Positions 22,861 through 33,818 of a stretch of DNA of 64,000 nucleotides are shown piece after piece (within the stretch, counting starts at the first letter, position 1; the number at the start of each line of letters is the position of its first letter). The position numbers and the translations under genes are program-made. The notes beneath the pieces are model-generated. The model saw only the letters and a list, made by a program, of their open reading frames with translations. It searched no databases and was not told the DNA's origin. Source of the DNA: Xanthostigma xanthostigma (Eukaryota > Arthropoda > Insecta > Raphidioptera > Raphidiidae); the NCBI GenBank assembly GCA_963575645.1, contig OY754466.1, forward strand, positions 12,130,001-12,194,000. The letters are read 5' to 3'.

Positions 22861-23561
22861 ACTAATATATAAAGCTGAAGAGTTTGTTTGTTTGGTTGGT
22901 TGAACGTGCTAATCTCAGAAACTACTGGTTCGAATTGAAAAAAATGTTTTTTGTTGGATAGCCCATTTATCGGGGAAGGCTATAAGCTATATAATATCAC
23001 GCTGCGACCAATTGGAGCGGAACATCAATGAAAAATGTTGCAAGATGTATCTCAAAATTAGTCCGTTCGGCATATATTATCAGGTGATGCAATATTAGCG
23101 CATACGATCACAAGCCCGGATAGCTCACTCGGTAGAGCGTAAGACTCTTAATGCCAGGGTCTTAGAGATCAAGCCCCACGTCGGCGAATATATTTTTTTT
23201 TTTTTTATTTTCTGCATTGCTTTCTTCTAAGGTTTACATTTCAATTTTTTAAAATTTTATTACGACTAGGTAATTATGATTAAATAAATTTAATTAATCG
23301 CTCATTTGATAACTGTTACAACTATAGGTTCCTACAGTGTTTTCAATTAAATATTTATTATATTAAAAGAAATTTATTACTTAAAAACAGTATAAGTTAA
23401 ATACTTTTAACAACAAAAACTTTTGAACGGTAACGTCGATCATTATGAAGTTTGTACACAATATTCATCTCGGTAAACTAAGATGAATGTGCGTACTCAT
23501 GTCCCTTCCTTCCCCATTCGTTCTTTTGCGCCCGGGTGAAACCGGGCGGGACCGCTGGTAC
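22861..23561 (+). mobile_element. Helitron-like element carrying a tRNA-Lys-like sequence
   Basis: The head actaatatataaagctgaag and the tail gggtgaaaccgggcgggacc, then gctgg near CTAG, are typical of short non-autonomous insect Helitrons. The middle holds a tRNA-Lys-like stretch at 23114-23186. An inverted relative with the same content is at 36659-37377. A second, shorter element begins directly at its 3' end, as Helitrons often stack. Confidence 0.72.
23114..23186 (+). pseudogene. tRNA-Lys(CTT)-like sequence in a Helitron-like element
   Basis: The run gcccggatagctcactcggt, then agagcg and the ctcttaa anticodon loop, follows a tRNA-Lys. The B box is damaged (agatcaagcc in place of ggttcaagcc), and both acceptor and anticodon stems contain mismatches. 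I therefore regard it as a captured pseudogene. Confidence 0.65.
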
Positions 23562-23771
23562 TAATATATAAAGCTGAAAAGTGTGTTTGTTTGTTTGGTT
23601 GAACGCGCTAATCTCAGGAACTACTGGTTCAAATTGAATTTTTTTTTGTTGGATAGTCCATTTATTGAGGAAGGCTATAGGCTATATAATATCACGCTAC
23701 AACCAATAGGAGCGGAGCATTACTTTGATATTAAATTAAAAACCCGGTGACAGTAGACCGGGCAGCTGGTT
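23562..23771 (+). mobile_element. short Helitron-like element, stacked
   Basis: It repeats the head ctaatatataaagctgaaaa and the ggctataggctatataatat block of its neighbour. It then skips to a worn tail, gtagaccgggcagctggt. There is no tRNA-like segment. Confidence 0.6.
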
Positions 23772-24160
23772 CATTATACGATAGACACACGGCAATCGAC
23801 ACCATACAGACAAACACTTGAGAACACTCAAGCTGATGAGATGTAGATACATCATATTTCAGCAGTACAATATTAGCATTGATGAGGCAAAAGTCACTTT
23901 CATCGTTCTTTCGTTCTTCATTTCAGATCACATCGTCAATTTTTCCCACCTCCTGCACCGCCCCGTGTTCAGCTCATGTTTAATGCATTCGCGAAATTAA
24001 AATATCTTCTGCTTGAATTATTGAACCATTTGTCTCATCGCATGGCGCGGCGCGGTGTAGCTCTCAGTACAGCGCACTGTGAAGGAAGCGCAGGCTTGCT
24101 TGTTCTAGCGACAGACGTCGAATGAGAAACTGTATGTTCTGTTCTTCGTTAAACTCCCGA

Positions 24161-24737
24161 TGCCCATATTCACCGAACACTATTAAAGATAGAACTAACT
24201 GATACAAATTTATTCGTTAGAATAAAATTTACATTCAATTCATCAAGCAAAATATCAGGCAGAAAGAATAAAAATATACACTGCACAATACTCCTTGCTC
24301 TTATTGTTGAATATTTTAACGTTCACCCAAAAATCCGACCGATGGCGTTAGTGTAAACGTTAAAAAAAAGTTTCACAAAATAATAATGTTTTATCCTAAC
24401 CCAATTGCACACAAAACTTCCACTAACTTTAATGTCTCACAACTATACACTTCACAAAATGTTAATAAACAAAACACAAATAAATTCACAAGAGCAACTG
24501 TAGATATAACACTCCACGTTTATAGGTTAGGTATTATGATCTATGTGGCGACCATTAATATTTTATCAGGCGAAAAAAATATTTATACACTGGAAGTAAG
24601 ACAGAATAGCTTTATACCTGCGGTAAACATAATTCTATTTGGTGAACTTAATTATCGCTATTTATTCGGAGGAATAGCTACCTGAAGAACAAATGATCCG
24701 AATAAATAACTATACTTACGTTCGGTGAATATGGTCA
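24161..24737. mobile_element. 577-bp MITE, copy 1
   Basis: Ends tgcccatattcaccgaac and gttcggtgaatatggtca form 18-bp inverted repeats. An inverted full copy is at 58198-58777 and a truncated one at 52690-52921. The frame at 24386-24685 is not conserved in the other copy and is not taken as a gene. Confidence 0.75.
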
Positions 24738-24904
24738 TGAAACAAAAGATATTTGCTGTGACCCATTCAACCCTTATCGTATCGTCGAGCTATGAATACT
24801 TTATTTGGGCTAGCAACATCAAAAGTCCATCTTACATTGATTAAAAGACGCATTACAAACGAACGTTGAGCATTAAGACGCGTTGGGATTCTGACCTATC
24901 TAGA

Positions 24905-25085
24905 CTAATATTATAAAGAGGTAAAGTTTGTAAGTTTGAATGTAGGAGGTAATCTCGGAAACTACTCATCCGATTTCAAATTTTTTTTACCAATATTTAG
25001 AATGGTTTTTCAGGATGGATGTAAAATACAACGATAGATTTGATTAAAATACTCATAGTAAAAAACGACACAGTTAACAGATTAT
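24905..25085 (+). mobile_element. Helitron-like 5' fragment
   Basis: The run actaatattataaagaggta, then aagtttgtaagtttg and the taatctcggaaactactc block, is the head of another common insect Helitron-like family. Relatives are at 33700-33811 (minus) and 56205-56325. Confidence 0.5.
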
Positions 25086-25094
25086 TTTATTAAG

Positions 25095-26000
25095 TAAATT
25101 TTACCATTCCAACCCACAAGTGGGGAATGGTAGATACTAGTTTAGGTCAAAAATCACTTTTCAAAAATTTTACAATATCTTTCCATTTTGAGGTCCCCCG
25201 AATCCAAAAAACATATCTTTGGAAAAACTCTGTTTGTCTGTTAGTCTGTTTGTCTGTTAATCTGTTAGTCTGTTTGTCTGTAAACACGATACAGGTCAAA
25301 CGGATGAGCGGATCGAAACTAAATTTTGGGGGGATGTTATGTATGCAAATATGAAGAGCCTTATTGTTTTTGGGGAAAATCGGCGCATGCGCAGAAGAGA
25401 TATTTGCTATAACGGTGTTTTTTATATAATAATGGTATACTTTTCATTATTATTTTATTTATTTTTTCAAGAAAGTTTTGTTAAAACATTTTTATTCTAA
25501 ACTTTATAGTTTCGGAATATTTTGAAAATAAAAAAAATCAGCCGCTCTTTTGTTTTATGGATCTGTCAGAAATAAACAAGTTCGGCATGCTTTGATTAAT
25601 GTTTGCATGACGTGGAACATATTATTAATTATAATTATTCAATACGCACATAAATTTGGAAAAAATTAGATGAAAATGACAAGGATTCCTTTCCAAAAAT
25701 GTTTATTTTCAATTAATTAATTAAGCGCTTTATGACAATTATTAGTTCATCTTCAGAAAAGTTTTTTTATAAAAATCATTAAAATTATCAAAACTTAAAA
25801 ACTATCACTAAAAGGAATTCAAGAACATATAATGTAGGTAACCATGGCAACGAATAGCAAATATCATATTGAATACAAGCAATTACCCGCGTCACCTCAC
25901 ACGATATCAAAAATTTCATTTTATTTATTATAATCAAATGTCAACATTTTTGAAGGTGGAATGGTCCCGTCGCCCAATTGGCTGAAATTTTTTTCACTTA
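25095..26000 (+). repeat. long dispersed repeat
   Basis: This is the direct counterpart of the inverted copy at 11041-11870, from cccacaagtggggaatggta to gtcgcccaattggctg. It contains an expanded tgtctgtt/agtctgtt tract at 25225-25285. A segment at about 25640-25835 is absent from the other copy and is probably an insertion. Confidence 0.7.
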
Positions 26001-26570
26001 ATTTAGTCAAAAATTAACCACTTATTCGTAAAATTATATTGTTTTCTTTTACTCTCCGTTTAACGAAAACTATTTATAAAACGAATTAAAATACCCGGTC
26101 CCTTCAATTTCGCTACATCGAGTTTACACTATATTATATCTATTATGCGAAGGGATTTCAGAAAGGTAAATCGCCTTGTTTAACCAAGGAAACATTTTAG
26201 ATGTCGGCATATTTGAAATATTGTGATTGTTTTACCGTTTTATTTACAAAAGGTTCTGTTTGAAGGATGATTTGCATTCTTCAGTAGCCCTCGCGGTTAG
26301 CTGGTGTATGTCAGTTATGTTGTTATATCATCATGCATATTATACTATGCGATATTTTATGCAAAAGCATGTTACCTTCGCAGGTAAGTTAGGTTGCCAT
26401 GTTAGTCATGTACGCAAGTAATGTTGTTAGAGATGGGGAGTTTCACTAAAATATATTTTGTAATTCTTAATGTAGGTACAAGATTTTTTTAAATTTTTTG
26501 AATGATCGTTTAGACGTAAAGGGTAGGGGACAGCGTTTTTAAGCGTTGTTCGCCAAAAACGATTAAAAAA

Positions 26571-26818
26571 ATTGGTTGTCTGTAAAGTCGGTTTACGGAC
26601 GATAGTTTTACGTGATAACGTATTCCGCTCGAATATTATATTTAATAATACATAACCTAAATTTTAGTAGCTGTCAAACTTGGGCCGATCGTGCTTCTCT
26701 ATCGCTTATACTGCGCTCTCGCTTGCACGCACAGGGTCAGGCGAAACGTTACGGCGTTACACTTTTTCGTGCGTGCAGCTTGTGTTTCATCAATTTATAA
26801 GACGTTATCACGTCAAAA
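26571..26818 (-). repeat. shortened 250-bp member of the acgtgataacgt family
   Basis: Both ends match the 650-bp element at 42338-43002 (start ggttgtctgtaaagtcggtt, end aagacgttatcacgtc), but the centre is shorter and partly different. Confidence 0.65.
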
Positions 26819-26989
26819 AATAAAATAGTTGGCAAAACCAAAAGTGCACTATATAATTAAAATTGAAAAAATAAATTAAAAAAAAAACAATTTAAAAAAA
26901 TTTAAAAAAAATAAAATTGAAAAAAAAAATTAGAAATAGGTGTATGAGAATATGAGAAATATATATTATAATATACAAACGTCAAATGG

Positions 26990-27587
26990 AATAAAATGGA
27001 ATAGAAAAAAAAATATATTTCAATGATGTCGACAGGGATCGAACCCGCGACCCTGTCAATACTAGGCGAAAGCCTTATCCATTGCGCCGTAGCACACCTA
27101 ACCCTGTGCAGCTTATATCGTACAGTAATTTATTACAATAATTTTATTGATTTTTTAACTACTACCTATAGGTACCTAACCGTCAAAAAAAAAATAAGAA
27201 CTAACACTGTTTATAAAAATTAAACTACTGAATACATTTAAGTGAATTTCAATAGGGTTCTGGTCTGAGAGTAAACAAAGTGAATAAAATACAAACCAAG
27301 GCGATACGACCGAAATTGCGATCTATAGAGCTCGGACGTACGTACATACGTACAGACCACTCGACAACTGGAATTTTCAATTACAATTTTAGTAGTAATT
27401 ATGAACTCGAATCGATCTAAAAATGGTTCTATTTCAGAAAACAATATCTCCCCTTACCAAAAAGCTACAATTTGAATGGATTTCATGTGCAATTAACATA
27501 GATATAACTTCTTGTATAAACTAAAATCAGCTGTGATTCGCAAAACGATAATAGAGCACATACCGCTAGTTTAGCGGTATGCGCAAT
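26990..27587 (-). mobile_element. hairpin-headed element with tRNA-like sequence, copy 1
   Basis: On the minus strand it begins with the hairpin gcataccgctaaactagcgg and continues for about 380 bp closely matching 33819-34200. It then carries a tRNA-like region (27026-27096). It is probably a non-autonomous element; its class is uncertain. Confidence 0.6.
27026..27096 (-). tRNA. tRNA-like sequence, probably not a functional gene
   Basis: On the minus strand, acggcgcaatggataaggc fits a polymerase III A box and gcgggttcgatccctgtcg a B box with T arm. The anticodon arm cannot be folded confidently. A related sequence sits in the matching repeat at 34325-34396. It could be a decayed tRNA or a SINE head. 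Confidence 0.4.
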
Positions 27588-27589
27588 AA

Positions 27590-28145
27590 AAATGCAACAA
27601 ATATATTGTTGACTTCGTGCTTCCATAAGCTTTCATTTGACACCCGACACGATGTTCTTGAAAAAAGTTTTTTTTTTCATTTTTATTTCCCCCCCTGAAA
27701 ATAATCCCCAGAATCAAAATTCAACTTTTTATACTTCACGTCTGTGATTGGGCCACATTCTATCTCTGTGCCAAATTTCAAATTTTTAAATCAATTAGTT
27801 TCAGAACAAATCGCATGTGGCACAGGGACTGACGAACGCCGAAGTGATTCCATAAGTGCTTCTTTTGCACAGATGCCCATCTCTAAATATGGGGGGTACT
27901 ACGCCTATATGCGACAATACACTAGTAGTAGTACAGACTGTTATCCTATACTATCTAGTATTAAGCTTCTGGGCTTCTACATACATTATGTACCCCTAGA
28001 TATGGGAAATCTATCTTCCTCCGGTACATATTTTATGTTCTGTTATAGCGTAAGCGTCACACACTCAAAAATAGTATATTACATCACAAGGTCAAAAAGT
28101 TCCAGAATCTCAAACCTTCCGTCCGTGTGGTGTATACTATTTTTT
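27590..28145. other. non-coding; long open frame not supported
   Basis: An open frame of 144 codons at 27744-28178 has no recognisable domain and runs into the inverted repeat that follows. The text around tctctgtgccaaatttcaaa looks like ordinary insect repeat sequence. Confidence 0.4.
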
Positions 28146-28443
28146 CTTCATACCTCGGCCAAAAGTACGCGTATTTAATTACGTTAATTAATCAATTATT
28201 AATTACATCAAAATGCAGATAAATTCCAAGCAAGCAGGTTTGAGTTTATATTATGTAAAAACACGAATGACAGCTGCTCGCGACTATCGGCAGTCTCATG
28301 GCGCGGTGTACATGACAACTATTTTTATTCATAGACGGTCGAAAGTACGGCATCAGTGCGTGTAATCCCACCGATGTATAAATGTTAGAATTTCTGTCTT
28401 AAAATTGACGCCGGAATTACGTACTTTCGACCGAGGTATGAAG
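28146..28443. mobile_element. 300-bp MITE
   Basis: Ends cttcatacctcggccaaaag and ctttcgaccgaggtatgaag are 24-bp inverted repeats with two mismatches. A further ggtcgaaagtac lies inside. Non-coding. Confidence 0.65.
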
Positions 28444-28612
28444 AAAAATTAATTGAATATAACTTAGGTAGTGACTTGATCATTTCATTAGAGAAGCATT
28501 GTAGAATTTGAGTTCGGCCCTGTTCAAAAATTTTATTTATTGTAGATTATAGACGTTCGAAAACTAAGGTCATTGGCGTTTAATTAAATTAAACGACATC
28601 AAAAAACATCCA

Positions 28613-28690
28613 TGAGCGGAGGTTGGAAACGAACCCATCACAGTTTGATCCAAAGGCCAGCTCGCTAACCGTTACATCAAACTCTCCTCA
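28613..28690 (-). other. weak tRNA-like sequence
   Basis: On the minus strand, gtaacggttagcgagctggc and gatgggttcgtttccaacc resemble A and B boxes. The fold is poor. It may be a decayed SINE head. Confidence 0.3.
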
Positions 28691-28699
28691 CTTGCTCTA

Positions 28700-29505
28700 A
28701 TAAATAGCTGATCAACTCAATCGTCATTTTTTTCCAAAATGAGTATTATTTTGAAGTGAAATTTCTTTAAGTTCGTAAGGCGATGGAACAAGAATACGAT
28801 TTGATAGAGATGAACACAGTGAGAAAGGAAGAGATAAAGGACAAGAAATATTGGCGCACTATTTATGAGTCACACATATTAAGTTGGCATTGCCATCTAT
28901 GATTGTGTAGGCAAAGAAGTCATCAAGCACCTACTGGTTTCTTCAAATTTAATTAGGAAATTTAGATTTATTTTTTTATCGAAACTTTTTTAGGTGCAGT
29001 AGATTGAAGTGATTGCGAGCGGATTTGGATAAAGCGTGACGTAAGTAGTGGGTGGTAACTAAAAAAAATTCACTGCGGTACTAGTATACAGAAATTTAGT
29101 TATCTCGCTAACAGATGGCAGTAACAAATAATTAAAAAATCCGTTTTCCCGCGTTCTATCAATAATAACCCTAAAACTCGGGGGGAAAATATCTAATATG
29201 GCATCACTGGCATCCCCTACTACTGCACTGTATTGTGTTGCGCGTCATATTGAATATTAAACAGCTGTGCAAAACCTGCTTTGGATTTGAGACACACGAA
29301 TGGCTACGGTTTTAACTCGCTGCCGTATTGCGTTAAATTTGTAGGCAATGAGAACACGGCAGCTTTGTTTCAAAAATAGTATATTACCTAAAAAATAAAT
29401 ATAGTTTAAAAAAACTAAAAAACACGCTTTTTTAGCACATCGAACTAAAAAGTGAAAAATAATTCCCCACCCGGCTGCGACAAAAGTAGTAGAGCCTACG
29501 ACTCC
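28700..29505. other. no gene seen
   Basis: Mixed AT-rich sequence with no supported coding region or bounded repeat. Confidence 0.4.
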
Positions 29506-29513
29506 ACCGTATT

Positions 29514-29667
29514 AGGTATGTTCCAATTAAGCAGCCACGAAACCGTCACTCGCATGCGCAGTAACTAAAACGAAACTGTTTGTACCGTTTTTGGAACACT
29601 TTTTAGCTACCTGCGCATGACGGTGACGGTTCGTGATCGTTGGCTGGCTGCTTAATTGGAACATACC
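29514..29667. mobile_element. 155-bp MITE
   Basis: Ends aggtatgttccaattaagca and tgcttaattggaacatacct are perfect 20-bp inverted repeats. The trinucleotide att flanks both sides. Subterminal tgcgcagta and tacctgcgca pair as well. Confidence 0.75.
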
Positions 29668-30010
29668 TATTATCAAGCAAGGGTAATGTATACCCGTACT
29701 TCCACCATAAAATTACTGCACTCCCACCATATACTCGAATATAGTCCGTTTATTTGGAATATTTTTTTATCAAAACAAAATATAGCTGGCTCTGCCAAGT
29801 TGGATAGGTTAATTCCACAAATTAATTGTATAAATACATTGTGTAATATCTTTTTTTGGGAATAAATGTATTATTATTATTATTATTACTCAGAAATAGT
29901 GTTGCTTTTTATTAGCGAAAGGATTTTCTGTAGTTTTAGATTTTCTTCCGTAGAAATAAACATACAAACAAACAAATTTTACCTCTTTATATATTCGTAT
30001 AGATGTGACG

Positions 30011-30538
30011 CCGCGCACAAACCTTATGGGATTTGGTTCTCTGTTAAATTAATCGAAAATGGTTTTATTTTATAGTTTAAAGGTCACTACGAAAAAGTGT
30101 CCATGGGCGCATAGCCTAAAAACCCAATAGATTTTTAGCTACAGGTATGTTTAGCGAGATTTTAGATATAGGGATATCTATTGAATTCTCAAAAATGTTC
30201 CATGTTTTGTGCTTTTTTTTAGAAATAGAAAAATAGTCGAAAACTAGGTAATGTTGAACGGTGTCACCCTGTATATAATAATAATAATAATATCAGTGCA
30301 GATTCAGTGCACTCGAAAACATACTTTTAGAGCTTAAGATTTTTTAAGATTGTGAATTCAATCATGGATATCCCTATATCTAAAATCTCGCTAAACATAT
30401 CTGTAGACTGTAACTAAAAATCTATTGGACTTTAGGCTATGCGCCCATGAACACTTTTTCTTAGTGACCTTTAAACTATAAAATAAAACCATTTTCGATC
30501 AATTTAACCGAGAACAAAATCCCATAAGGTTTGTGCGG
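30011..30538. mobile_element. large foldback element
   Basis: The left arm (30011-30195) and right arm (about 30350-30538) are inverted copies with only scattered differences, from ccgcgcacaaaccttatggg to the matching end. The 150-bp centre carries a taa repeat. No frame fits a transposase. Confidence 0.8.
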
Positions 30539-31530
30539 AGTGCTTTGTGTTGTGCATGGCCGATTGCAATATTAGTAGGAATGTATTTTTCCAGAAATTA
30601 TATTAAAACCTTCATCTTTCAATTCGGTTTAATGGTAATTCATATTTTTCTTGTTACGTTCCTACCATATTTTAAACTCAGAATACTGGAAGCATTTGGC
30701 TGTGATATTGAACGAGGAGCAAACGAAATATTTTTGTAACGTAGCGTTTTTGCATTCCGCATAGAGAAATAGAATATTTCAATTGTACAAGCGGCGTCTT
30801 CGGAATGAATTCAATCAACTGTTAAAATAAATATCTTTTAGAAGATTAAAAACAGACATGACTTTTTGATTCGCGACACGATAAATCGAAGGGTGTGCCT
30901 ACATTATCAAATCAAACGCCGTCGATTGTCGAAACGAGTACCAATAACAAGATTTGTTCTTTTTATACAAAAGTATTTTTATTTCACAACTCTATGGTAG
31001 ATAAAGTATTAAAAACAATCCGAAAAAAACACTGTTCAGGGTTTTATTTAATTACATTCTTATATCCTAGTACCGCTGTTCTTAAACTTTTTTTTCGCGT
31101 TCAAATACATTCGAAAACCACTGATTGAAATGTTTCGAATTCAAATCGGATTCTATTTTTTTGCTATAGGAGACCGATTTGATTATCAACCACTTTACTA
31201 GGCTGTAACCTAGTGTGATATTGTTTAAATCCATTTTTTTTTAATAATAATAAGAAACAATTTCAATCCAAAAGAAATTTAAAATATTTTTGAACCAATT
31301 GCGGAAATGTTCAAAATGTTATTTTGAAAAGTTGATATTTTTATGAAATTTTGAAAATTAAAAAAAAAGCGCCAATTCAAGTTTTTTGACGCTCTAAAAG
31401 TATATTATATAAGAAAAGTTTTTTTTTTACAAATTTGACGTTTTTTAATTTTTTATGCGGATTTTCGGTTGTTTAGATATCGTGATCACATAAGACAGTA
31501 AGTGTATAAACAAAACACGTTTACGTAATA

Positions 31531-31780
31531 TTCGGAACCCAAAGGAATGGTGAGACCTCTGGTGATAAATGCGCCTAACTGTCCTAAGGGGGGTTTTTGA
31601 CAGGTAAACAATGATTTAGAAAAGCATGATGGAGGCTAACCTAGCCTCCATAATGCTTTTCTAAATCAATGTTAGCCTCCATCATGCTTTTCTAAATCAA
31701 TGTTTACCTGTCAAAAACCCCCCTTAGGACAGTTAGGCGCATTTATCACCAGAGGTCTCACCATTCCTTTGGGTTCCGAA
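31531..31780. mobile_element. foldback MITE, full copy 1
   Basis: It starts ttcggaacccaaaggaatgg and ends with the exact complement; TA flanks both sides. Almost the whole 250 bp folds into one hairpin through cctaaggggggtttttgaca. Relatives are at 56330-56438 (single arm) and 61145-61378. Confidence 0.85.
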
Positions 31781-32138
31781 TAGGTATAAAAATTAAAAAC
31801 TGTCAAATAACTTTTGTTTATCCAACCTCAAAGTTTTATTATTTTACCGGTTTTAGTGGCTTTTTTTGAAGGATATCAATTTTTTTAAGTTTTCATACTT
31901 TTAGAATATACTCACGAGCTCGAGTTTAGAGGAACCATTGTCCTAGAACGTACGTACCAATTTTTTTTCAAAAACTTTTAATGTAGCTATGGCGTGCTGA
32001 TAAGCAGCCAAAGAAATTTAGTCGTCAAAAAAATGAATCCAACATAGACGAAAAGAATAATTTCGATAATACATTAAGCGCTATGAATCTTTTTCTTATT
32101 TGTTATTTTTTTTTTTTTGATATCTAGCATATAATTAA

Positions 32139-32330
32139 TTTCGTCTATAAATTTAGACTTTTTCAAGTACTTGAAAAAGTCTAAATTTATAGACGAAACG
32201 TCGTACAATTATAAATATAACTATTGTCCACAAACCTGCGAATTTAGACTTTTTCAAGTACTTGAAAAAGTCTAAATTTATAGACGAAACGTCGTACAAT
32301 TATAAATATAACTATTGTCCACAAACCTGC
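32139..32330 (+). repeat. two tandem 91-bp units with perfect palindromes
   Basis: Each unit holds tttagactttttcaa, gtac, and the exact complement, then tatagacgaaacgtcgtac and acctgcgaa. In the first unit the palindrome extends over 60 bases (32139-32198). The arrangement matches a degenerate hammerhead fold (see findings). Confidence 0.8.
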
Positions 32331-32721
32331 GAATTTTTCTTATTAACTATTATCGATGGACACGATATCTAATATATATCTAGCATATATTTTTAATTAT
32401 TTCGTATTTACACCTTAATCAATGTCGTGCCCATAATAATCTGTTGCATGCTATATAGGTTTGCCACCCCTGTCTTAGAACAACAGCTTTTCTTCTGATA
32501 ATATAATAAAGCAGTCGTATTTTTTTTGAATATTTTAAAAATAATATAGACTATAGTCAAACTTGCGTAAAATAGTTATGAACTTCTTTTATATACAAAA
32601 ATAGATTTATGTTTTTCTTTAAATTTATTTTTCAGTTATAAATTTTTTTGAGTATAAATCACCCAGCAAGCGGTCTGATTGCATAATAGGTACACAAATA
32701 TGAATAATGTAAAATACTCAC

Positions 32722-32798
32722 CGTGTCTGTTGCTTGTGGGGGCGCCGGACGCTCCAGCAGCATGCGCGAAGGTGGCCTCAACGTCGCCAGGGGTAGTT
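32722..32798 (-). CDS. isolated internal exon of an unknown gene
   Basis: This 77-nt, GC-rich block stands out from AT-rich surroundings. On the minus strand it is preceded by a T-rich tract and gttacag and followed by gtgagt, both near-ideal splice signals. Two of three frames are open (one reads TTPGDVEATFAHAAGASGAP, another LPLATLRPPSRMLLERPAPP); the third has a stop. I do not recognise the protein. Its partner exons are not visible in the window, which would then be a long intron of a minus-strand gene. Confidence 0.5.
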
Positions 32799-33590
32799 CT
32801 GTAACAATGAAAAAAAAACAGTGTTGGTACATAAATAAATATTATGCTTACAATTAATTATTTAATTAATTGATATACTCGTATGTTAACTAAACTATGC
32901 ACACCGACTCACAGTGGGGCCGATTCCTTTAAACGTGGCCATAAATAGAAAAACTTAAATGAGTCCTAGAAAAAAGTTAAATATGTATCTGAATTTATTG
33001 ACTATATACCGGTATTGTAAGGGCCCGTAAAATCCTCACTTGTCGAAAATTTTTTTCAGCATTTTTGATGGCAGATATTGTTCAGCGTTGCTGTATTTTA
33101 ATTAATTTACAAAAACAAAAGCAATAATAATTTTTTTAGTTGTCGATGTCAGTAGAGCAAGCAATTATCTGTAAAATGATATATAATTTATGTGGAGAAA
33201 TTGTGAGGTTTTTTCTAAAAAGGGAGGCAAACATCTTTAACCTTAGCGTATTAATATATATGATTTAATCTGCACTGTCGATTCGGGTCAAGTCGTTGGT
33301 ATATTTATAAATACGATTAAACAGAGCCTGCTGTATATATTTTTCTTCCGTACAAAAGTTTATATTTGAAATGATGCCGAGATAACTTCATTTTCTCAGC
33401 GGATCTTTTGATTAGTGTCTATGTTCATATATGTGTGTCTGTATATATAACAACATTACGAGATGACATTTTTCGTTTTCTTCTATCTTCCCTTTCAGTG
33501 TTCACATTTTACTATATATATATATATGCGTGCATGTATATCTATGACCAAAAAACAAAACCGCCTATGTCGAATCTATGATGCAACTAG
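32799..33590. other. no gene; partial inverted repeat
   Basis: The stretch 33060-33265 is the inverted counterpart of 35600-35790 (shared tgtcagtagagcaagcaatt). The rest is AT-rich with a (ta)n run near 33515. Confidence 0.5.
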
Positions 33591-33593
33591 CGG

Positions 33594-33811
33594 CTCGGTT
33601 CGGCTTTGCCCAAATTTGTAGATTGCCATCGTGTTTTCGTCGACCTACGTTTCAAAATTGATCTCCACGAAAAGCGCTTTTATTTTAACGCGATAATATG
33701 TAGATACCCATCCTGAATGTCCATTTTAAATATTGGTGAAAAAAAAAATTGAAATCGGATGAGTATTTTCGGAGATTATCTCCTAAACTTACAAACTACC
33801 TCTTTATACTT
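33594..33811 (-). mobile_element. short Helitron-like element
   Basis: On the minus strand the head reads gaggtagtttgtaagttta and the tail ggcaaagccgaaccgagccg then ctag. The segment gatctccacgaaaagcgctt is shared with 11880-11950. It is 218 bp, non-coding. Confidence 0.6.
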
Positions 33812-33818
33812 AATTGCA

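Noticed and set aside
24386..24685. A 99-codon open frame
   Set aside because: It lies wholly inside a MITE whose other full copy does not keep the frame.
27744..28178. A 144-codon open frame
   Set aside because: No recognisable domain, no signal or splice context, and it crosses into an inverted-repeat element.
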